Positions 59,822-64,000 of a DNA stretch of 64,000 nucleotides are shown here, one piece after another. The stretch is from Paraescarpia echinospica. Lineage: Eukaryota > Annelida > Polychaeta > Sabellida > Siboglinidae. A model generated the notes under the pieces. The model worked only from the letters and a program-made list of their open reading frames with translations. It made no database searches and had not been told where the DNA came from. The DNA is taken from positions 1 through 64,000 of the forward strand of contig JAHLWY010000229.1 of NCBI GenBank assembly GCA_020002185.1, given 5' to 3'. Position 1 is the stretch's first letter. The number at the start of each line of letters is the position of its first letter. The translations under genes were made by a program, and so were the position numbers.

Positions 59822-60083
59822 GTTCACCGCGTTTCATAGACGGATTAGGTAACAGGTATACCAGGCAACTGCTCAACAAAGCCGTCCACAGATTAGAGTT
59901 TCCGTCTACTTTAGTCAGGTTGTAGATACTGACCAATATAACGGTGTAGAGTATGGCGATTTGGCAGAAGAAGACGATTTCCGATTTCGGGCACGTATTT
60001 CCAAACAACATCCAACGTCTGCTGTTACTTCCGGTATCTTCGAGCTCTGAGTTTTCGAATCGAACGTCCGTCGTATCTTCCAT
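59811..60083 (-). CDS. Small two-span membrane protein
   Basis: The likely ATG is at 60083 (MEDTTDVRFENSEL); the frame is open further to 60113 without an ATG. About 90 residues: a polar N-terminus, then a hydrophobic segment (IVFFCQIAILYTVILVSIYN) and a second, shorter one (LWTALLSSCLVYLLP), with a short basic C-terminus. Proteins of this shape recur next to the capsid genes of invertebrate Polinton-like elements. Function unknown; a virion membrane or assembly role is only a guess. Confidence 0.7.
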   Translation of the reverse strand: MEDTTDVRFENSELEDTGSNSRRWMLFGNTCPKSEIVFFCQIAILYTVILVSIYNLTKVDGNSNLWTALLSSCLVYLLPNPSMKRGEHVV

Positions 60084-60112
60084 GACGCGAATGGCGGGTC
60101 GATCGGTGTGCA

Positions 60113-60496
60113 CTAACCTTTATACGCGACGAGCGATGCTTTATCCAACCAGCTGTTAAACGAGTCGGAATACCCTACCCACTTGATCAAGACCTGTGTA
60201 TTTTTTCCTCGCTTGCGCTGCTGCAACACTTTCTCGATACGACAGAGTTTATCCTTGGCCACAACCACTTTCTGTAGCTCTTGTTCGTAAAATGCTCCCT
60301 CTATCGGCGAATCTTGATCATCGATCAAACGATAAACAGGCGGATCGGAACGATGAACTGTTTTGACGGTAAATATCTCGTTACTCCAGTTGGGTAAGTA
60401 ACCTTTTTTGAATTGTCTCTTGACTTTGTTGATACGCACGGGATCGCTCACTTTTAAAACCGGTTTGACTTTTCCGTGTCCTTCATTTCCGTACAA
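60113..60496 (-). pseudogene. Integrase C-terminal part: SH3-like and chromodomain
   Basis: Reads PVRINKVKRQFKKGYLPNWS and FTVKTVHRSDPPVYRLIDD (the SH3-like DNA-binding segment). A chromodomain follows: CRIEKVLQQRKRGKNTQVLI then KWVGYSDSFNSWLDKASL, with the KWxGY and W residues of the methyl-lysine cage region. Chromodomain integrases are typical of Polintons and may steer insertion to particular chromatin. The frame is offset by one base from the catalytic part (shift near 60480-60500), and there is no proper start codon. Confidence 0.8.
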
Positions 60497-60551
60497 CCTC
60501 TTCTTGATTGATCACGTTCACTTCAGACGGCGCCATTCCAATACTTCTATG

Positions 60552-61208
60552 TTAACTGTCGTTGTACGAATCGACTAGGTGGTGTAATACGTCCAGGTAC
60601 TTTAATGTCTGGTTTTTCGTGAAATATCTCCACATACGTGTCTTCAGAGTACGATTGAAACGTTCCACGATACACGCCTTGGTCTCTTCGTTGTGTGTCG
60701 TAAAATGGTGGATACCTTTCTCTTTCAGAAACTCTTGCAGTTGCTTATTCAGAAACTCTTTTCCTTTATCCGTTTGTAATGACAGTGGGCCATCATTGTC
60801 CTTTAACAACCGACGAAACGCCGTCGTGAGTGACGGCCCCGATTTGTTCTTCAAAGGAACAGACCACGCTTTCTTGGAAAACACGTCTATCACGGTCAAA
60901 ATGAAAGTGTGACCGTCGTTGTACCTTTTCAAACGTGACATGTCTACCAGATCAGCCTGCCATTGTTGATTTATACCACCCACTACGACACGTCTACGCC
61001 TGAAACGATATGTCACTGGTTTGTGTAGTGTGTAAGTGTCTTGTTCCGACAACCACCGTTTCACCTCTTTCGACGATGCACGTGAAGCATGTGAAGCACG
61101 ATGCAGGGCATCAACGCCTCCGTAACTTCCGGTTAGTTTCGTGTCGTTGTAAATACTTTTGAATGCATCGTGTGAACGCTTCGTCTTCTTACCTACGCGA
61201 GGAGACAT
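60552..61208 (-). CDS. Integrase catalytic domain (DDE/rve), interrupted C-terminally
   Basis: 218 residues from the ATG at 61208. An N-terminal region with GGVDALHRAS and a WL-Q-TYTLHKPV linker leads to the rve core: QQWQADLVDM (Asp 86), LQTDKGKEF (Asp 147) and IVERFNRTLK (Glu 182), a D-61-D-35-E arrangement fitting retroviral-type integrases. The frame stops at a TAA (60552-60554) in LVDSYNDS. A further ~17 codons continue before a frameshift into the chromodomain part. The enzyme would splice the element into host DNA, but with a stop and a frameshift it is probably inactive. Confidence 0.85.
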   Translation of the reverse strand: MSPRVGKKTKRSHDAFKSIYNDTKLTGSYGGVDALHRASHASRASSKEVKRWLSEQDTYTLHKPVTYRFRRRRVVVGGINQQWQADLVDMSRLKRYNDGHTFILTVIDVFSKKAWSVPLKNKSGPSLTTAFRRLLKDNDGPLSLQTDKGKEFLNKQLQEFLKEKGIHHFTTHNEETKACIVERFNRTLKTRMWRYFTKNQTLKYLDVLHHLVDSYNDS

Positions 61209-61244
61209 GCCGTAATAATGCTGGTGTCGTGTCGTGCAAGACTA

Positions 61245-61985
61245 TTAATACGGTTCCCAACGCAAGTGTTGCAACGGTGTGATCGAATGAGCTGCGCGCC
61301 GTGACGACACCGGACGTCTTCGATGCTGATGACGAGCCCTGTCAAACGGACTGCTTTTTTCCTTTGATATATCGTCGTCCTCTGACGCTGTCTGCATGTA
61401 AGTCCAACGATTGGGATTACCCACTAAATCAATGGGCGTGTTCACATCCTTGAGACTACGAACGAAGGTTTTCCATCCCACCGGTTCAAAAGACTTCCGC
61501 TTTCTCAACACGTCATTGACGAGGTCCACGATGTTACTTCCCGGAATCGTTACATTTCTGTACATCATCTCGCCGCGATCGTTCCACCTTACGACACCTT
61601 TCATTTTATTGATGAGTCGTCGTGCTTTCTGTTTCATAGCTTTCGGCACGCTGTCGACGATTTCATTTTCGATGTTCTCCTTTTCGACGATTTCATTTTC
61701 GGTAGGTGGTTGAAGTTTGTTTTCGACTTTGCTGGGAAATTTATCGATGGCTACACGCAGCGGTTCCTGCATACGCTTTTCGGAAAGATCGTTGTATCGA
61801 CTCAACACCTGGTTATACAACACGACCTTTTCCCTCTCGTCCATATCGCTTTGTTCTAATATGTATCGCATTTCGTCATCGAATCGTCGCAAAACACTCC
61901 CTATAGGATTGGTGGAAGGAGGCTGCAGTTGAACATTATCCAAAATACGTGGATCGACCAGTGCCATCTTCTTTGTGTACTCCAT
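61245..61985 (-). CDS. Conserved 246-aa Polinton/adintovirus protein of unknown role
   Basis: Starts MEYTKKMALVDPRILDNVQL. N-terminal helices (FDDEMRYILEQSDMDEREKV, then LYNQVLSRYNDLSEKR) precede a charged middle and a compact C-terminal domain with VVRWNDRGEMMYRNVTIPGS, NIVDLVNDVLRKRK and FEPVGWKTFVRSL, followed by an Arg/His-rich tail. I recognise this C-terminal pattern from invertebrate Polinton-like elements, but no function is established. The frame is intact, placed between the basic core-like gene and integrase. Confidence 0.75.
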   Translation of the reverse strand: MEYTKKMALVDPRILDNVQLQPPSTNPIGSVLRRFDDEMRYILEQSDMDEREKVVLYNQVLSRYNDLSEKRMQEPLRVAIDKFPSKVENKLQPPTENEIVEKENIENEIVDSVPKAMKQKARRLINKMKGVVRWNDRGEMMYRNVTIPGSNIVDLVNDVLRKRKSFEPVGWKTFVRSLKDVNTPIDLVGNPNRWTYMQTASEDDDISKEKSSPFDRARHQHRRRPVSSRRAAHSITPLQHLRWEPY

Positions 61986-61995
61986 AGTCGTGTAG

Positions 61996-62334
61996 TTACG
62001 ACTGCAACAACGTCGTCACCAACGGGGCTAGAAGGGACGTAGCCAAGGGAGCTAGTAGGGCCGCAAGGAAACCACCTTTCTGTAGAATACGTTTCTTCTT
62101 ATGAAGACCGGTTTTCCTGATGACCAAGGTTCTGAGGTCCTTCTTGTACCGACGCTGTTTAGTCTTGTGACCTTTCTTTAGTGGTACGTTCCCTTTTAAT
62201 ATGTTCTGTGCACACTCGCACAGACTGTGTACCAGATCGGATTTTCCCTTGTCGATGATGGCTCTGGCTAAAGCAGGATCCGCTTTAGCGAGGAGACAAA
62301 GGCACAACGCGTTTCTCTTCACTCGCGCCAACAT
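61996..62334 (-). CDS. Basic core-like protein with hydrophobic C-terminus
   Basis: 112 residues. An N-terminal helix (RNALCLCLLAKADPALARAI) is followed by a Lys/Arg-rich centre (KKGHKTKQRRYKKDLRTL and HKKKRILQKG) and a hydrophobic amphipathic end (GGFLAALLAPLATSLLAPLV). The last part is a common signature in adintovirus-like elements, compared with adenovirus core/pX-type peptides. It probably condenses DNA or acts on membranes inside the virion (inference). Intact frame, 10 bp before the next gene. Confidence 0.7.
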   Translation of the reverse strand: MLARVKRNALCLCLLAKADPALARAIIDKGKSDLVHSLCECAQNILKGNVPLKKGHKTKQRRYKKDLRTLVIRKTGLHKKKRILQKGGFLAALLAPLATSLLAPLVTTLLQS

Positions 62335-62366
62335 GACGAATGACGAGTGTCACGGCGTGTTTCTAT

Positions 62367-63008
62367 TTATATCTTCGGAAGGTAGGCATTCTGAAATTTG
62401 TTTGGTTCCTTAAAGATATTAGTACGCAGGCGCAAGCGTTCCGGTGTGGCCTGTTTGAGGTCGACGAACAAATATCCGTGTGGTACGGACGTTGCGTCTC
62501 TGAAAGCTTCTTGCATGTACTTTATTCGACCCGGATACATCTGTTTGGCCAAGTTGACCACTTGTGTATTGTCTTGAGGGTTCTTGAAGAGTACCATGTA
62601 CTGTGCGTTTATACTTATAGTGCGACTCTCTTTCCCTTTGGGAAATAAATTTTGCACTAAATATATCACGGACGTGTTGCAATGATGACTCTTCTTCGTA
62701 AACAGGTTGGTGACCCTCTCGTCCGTTTCCGACAAGAGATCGTCGATAACTACCAAATTTCTCGTTTTAGGATCGAAAGACGACACATCGGGAAGACCTT
62801 CGACAAATTCTATGTTCGGATGTATTGTAGAGAGCGTTAAATACAACGCCTGCCATTCACCGTAACACCACGTGATCTTTTCGGGCGGTGAGTTTACGAG
62901 TGTGGCATAATGTAGTAAACGTAGTAAAGAGACAACAAACGTCGTTTTACCACAGCTCGTCCGCCCAGCAACGATACAAGTAAAAGGACGAACTAACCTC
63001 GTGTCCAT
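62367..63008 (-). CDS. Genome-packaging ATPase (FtsK/HerA-like, A32-like)
   Basis: 213 residues from the ATG at 63008. Walker A is AGRTSCGKTTF (Lys 21), Walker B NLVVIDD (Asp 89, 90), and the sensor-like SVIYLVQNLF (Asn 120) follows. The size and the order of motifs fit the short packaging ATPases of Polintons, adintoviruses and related virophages, which pump DNA into capsids. The frame is intact and it is the first gene of the virion block. Confidence 0.85.
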   Translation of the reverse strand: MDTRLVRPFTCIVAGRTSCGKTTFVVSLLRLLHYATLVNSPPEKITWCYGEWQALYLTLSTIHPNIEFVEGLPDVSSFDPKTRNLVVIDDLLSETDERVTNLFTKKSHHCNTSVIYLVQNLFPKGKESRTISINAQYMVLFKNPQDNTQVVNLAKQMYPGRIKYMQEAFRDATSVPHGYLFVDLKQATPERLRLRTNIFKEPNKFQNAYLPKI

Positions 63009-63197
63009 ACTTTACGCAACTGATGAAAGAGACTAAGATGCACGGTACTTATACTACTTAAACTTCGAAAAATGACACAATATAAGGTTTGAACATTTTA
63101 TTCGTGTACAACACAAACGTATTTACAGGTCGCGCTCCATTCACTGCAGTTGAATTAATGTCACCAAAGGTATCATAAAACCACAAAACAGATTTAT
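63009..63197. promoter_or_regulatory. Intergenic region with poly(A) signals for the accessory gene
   Basis: On the minus strand AATAAA occurs at 63193-63198, overlapping the stop codon of the accessory gene, and again at 63097-63102. The stretch also contains a 19-bp sequence (tcactgcagttgaattaat, near 63141) repeated inside the gene at about 63363. Promoter of the ATPase gene presumably also here. Confidence 0.5.
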
Positions 63198-63629
63198 TTA
63201 CAGATCATCCTCCATTACTGCCTGAACAATTTGCTTTAATTTGTTTCGGCACTCCTCTGAAAACGGTTCTTGCAACCAACTCCCGATAGTACACAAGTGA
63301 TCGGACGTCAGGTCGGATAACTTCAAACCTGCGTCTAACAAAACACTCAACCAGTCTTTCATCACTGCAGTTGAATTAATAGCCTCCACAGCCTCGTCAA
63401 AGTGCATATAAATTAGAATGTCATCAGGTAACATAAAATCGTGATGAAATTGACTAGGATCGTCTATCTCGCAAGCGAGACATTGTCGGCATGAGAGTTC
63501 AACGACGGCACATGCTATGTCACGTGCAATCGTCTTCTTCATTTCGGTCGCAGGAAAGCGTAATGTTCGGACCAGTGGCGACAGAAGCGGCAGTTGTAAC
63601 ATTGGTTGCGTGAGTAGAAATTGTGACAT
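63198..63629 (-). CDS. Accessory protein, Cys-rich N-terminus, unknown function
   Basis: 143 residues from the ATG at 63629. The conserved-looking part starts at about residue 33: ACAVVELSCRQCLACEIDDP then SQFHHDF, with Cys and His spaced like a metal site, followed by an acidic helical region (FDEAVEAINSTAVMKDWLSV) and CTIGSWLQEPFSEECRNKL. I have a memory of similar small proteins near Polinton-like elements in invertebrates, but no name or role. It reads in the same direction as the capsid block. The first ~30 residues are low-complexity and the true start may be downstream. Confidence 0.6.
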   Translation of the reverse strand: MSQFLLTQPMLQLPLLSPLVRTLRFPATEMKKTIARDIACAVVELSCRQCLACEIDDPSQFHHDFMLPDDILIYMHFDEAVEAINSTAVMKDWLSVLLDAGLKLSDLTSDHLCTIGSWLQEPFSEECRNKLKQIVQAVMEDDL

Positions 63630-63649
63630 CGTCAGGAGCGGAAGTTGTC

Positions 63650-64000
63650 ACATCGGCCGTGTCGGCGGAAGTTGCCACATCGGCATGGATGACAGCAGAG
63701 AGAGGCTGAAACAGGGTACATAGCCTAGTGTATTGTTTCAATAATTGTTTGTTGGCAACCGATTATGTATCACGAAATGACTTTTATTAAACTCGTGTTG
63801 GCGTGGTCGAACCGGAACTGAGACTGCGCATGCTCGCATCAAAGATTGTAAATACGACATGCAACTCTAAGAAATGTCACGTAACATAAACGTCAATGGC
63901 GCCATCTGGCGACCGGATAGAACAACTACTTATTCTAACATCCCCTCTTTTTTTATAGGAGCATCATAAAAATGTTGGCTTTGTGACGACTCGCCCAGAG
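63650..64000. other. No gene recognised; possible outer part of the Polinton-like element
   Basis: No terminal inverted repeat can be tested because the other end is lost and the window stops here. Short frames are low-complexity. Confidence 0.4.

Larger units (their letters stand above)
57800..63650 (-). mobile_element. Polinton/adintovirus-like integrated element, 3'-truncated
   Basis: A compact run of minus-strand genes with virion-type functions plus an integrase: ATPase, basic hydrophobic-tailed protein, 246-aa conserved protein, integrase with chromodomain, membrane protein, penton-like protein, pVI/pX-like protein and major capsid protein. Spacing is 0-60 bp with small overlaps, and no introns are seen. 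GC content is visibly higher than in the flanks. The capsid gene is cut at about 57850 where sequence resembling a host exon begins. DNA polymerase B and the cysteine protease are not present and may lie beyond 64 kb or be lost. No terminal inverted repeat was found. Confidence 0.85.

Overview
The window looks like gene-poor, repeat-rich nuclear DNA from an invertebrate animal. It contains introns with GT-AG borders, several clades of non-LTR retrotransposons, a Gypsy-type LTR retrotransposon, long dinucleotide microsatellites, and an integrated Polinton/adintovirus-like element. I cannot name the species. The LINE families recall molluscs, annelids and lancelets, but that is inference. No rRNA, tRNA or CRISPR was recognised.

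Layout. 0.6-5.9 kb holds broken LINE pieces: the 5' end of a CR1-like element, a jockey/CR1-type element whose reading frame begins with a degenerate 2A-like motif and a PHD-type zinc finger, and an orphan L1-like ORF1. 7.0-10.3 kb is a large inverted repeat with internally repetitive arms around a ~1 kb core, like a foldback transposon. 10.5-22.8 kb is a nested stack. An outer LINE is split first by a CR1-like LINE tail and then by a copy of an interspersed retroposon called here family R. That R copy is itself split by a 6.6 kb LTR retrotransposon with a 5-bp target duplication. The LTR element has gag, protease and an RNase H remnant, but its reverse transcriptase and integrase are replaced by a ~225-residue coiled coil.

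25.8-52.3 kb, minus strand, carries the only recognisable host gene: part of a receptor-type protein tyrosine phosphatase. It has seven intact fibronectin type III exons (all phase 1-1), one dead fibronectin exon, and two exons of the phosphatase domain. The transmembrane exon and the catalytic P-loop are not visible. Its introns hold LINEs (including a nearly complete 4.9 kb CR1-like element with an esterase-bearing ORF1), family R copies, palindromes and microsatellites.

52.9-55.8 kb is the most complete family R copy, with a ~13-bp target duplication. 56.4-57.8 kb holds a LINE tail and a possible exon with a molybdo-flavoenzyme iron-sulfur motif. 57.8-63.6 kb, minus strand, is a Polinton/adintovirus-like gene cluster: packaging ATPase, basic core-like protein, conserved 246-aa protein, chromodomain integrase, two-span membrane protein, penton-like minor capsid protein, pVI/pX-like protein and a truncated major capsid protein, plus a small accessory gene. 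Its genes are tightly packed on one strand and more GC-rich than the surroundings. Stops and frameshifts in integrase, penton and the pVI-like gene, and loss of the capsid C-terminus, show a defective or decaying copy, unless some breaks are assembly errors. DNA polymerase B and protease genes are not in the window.
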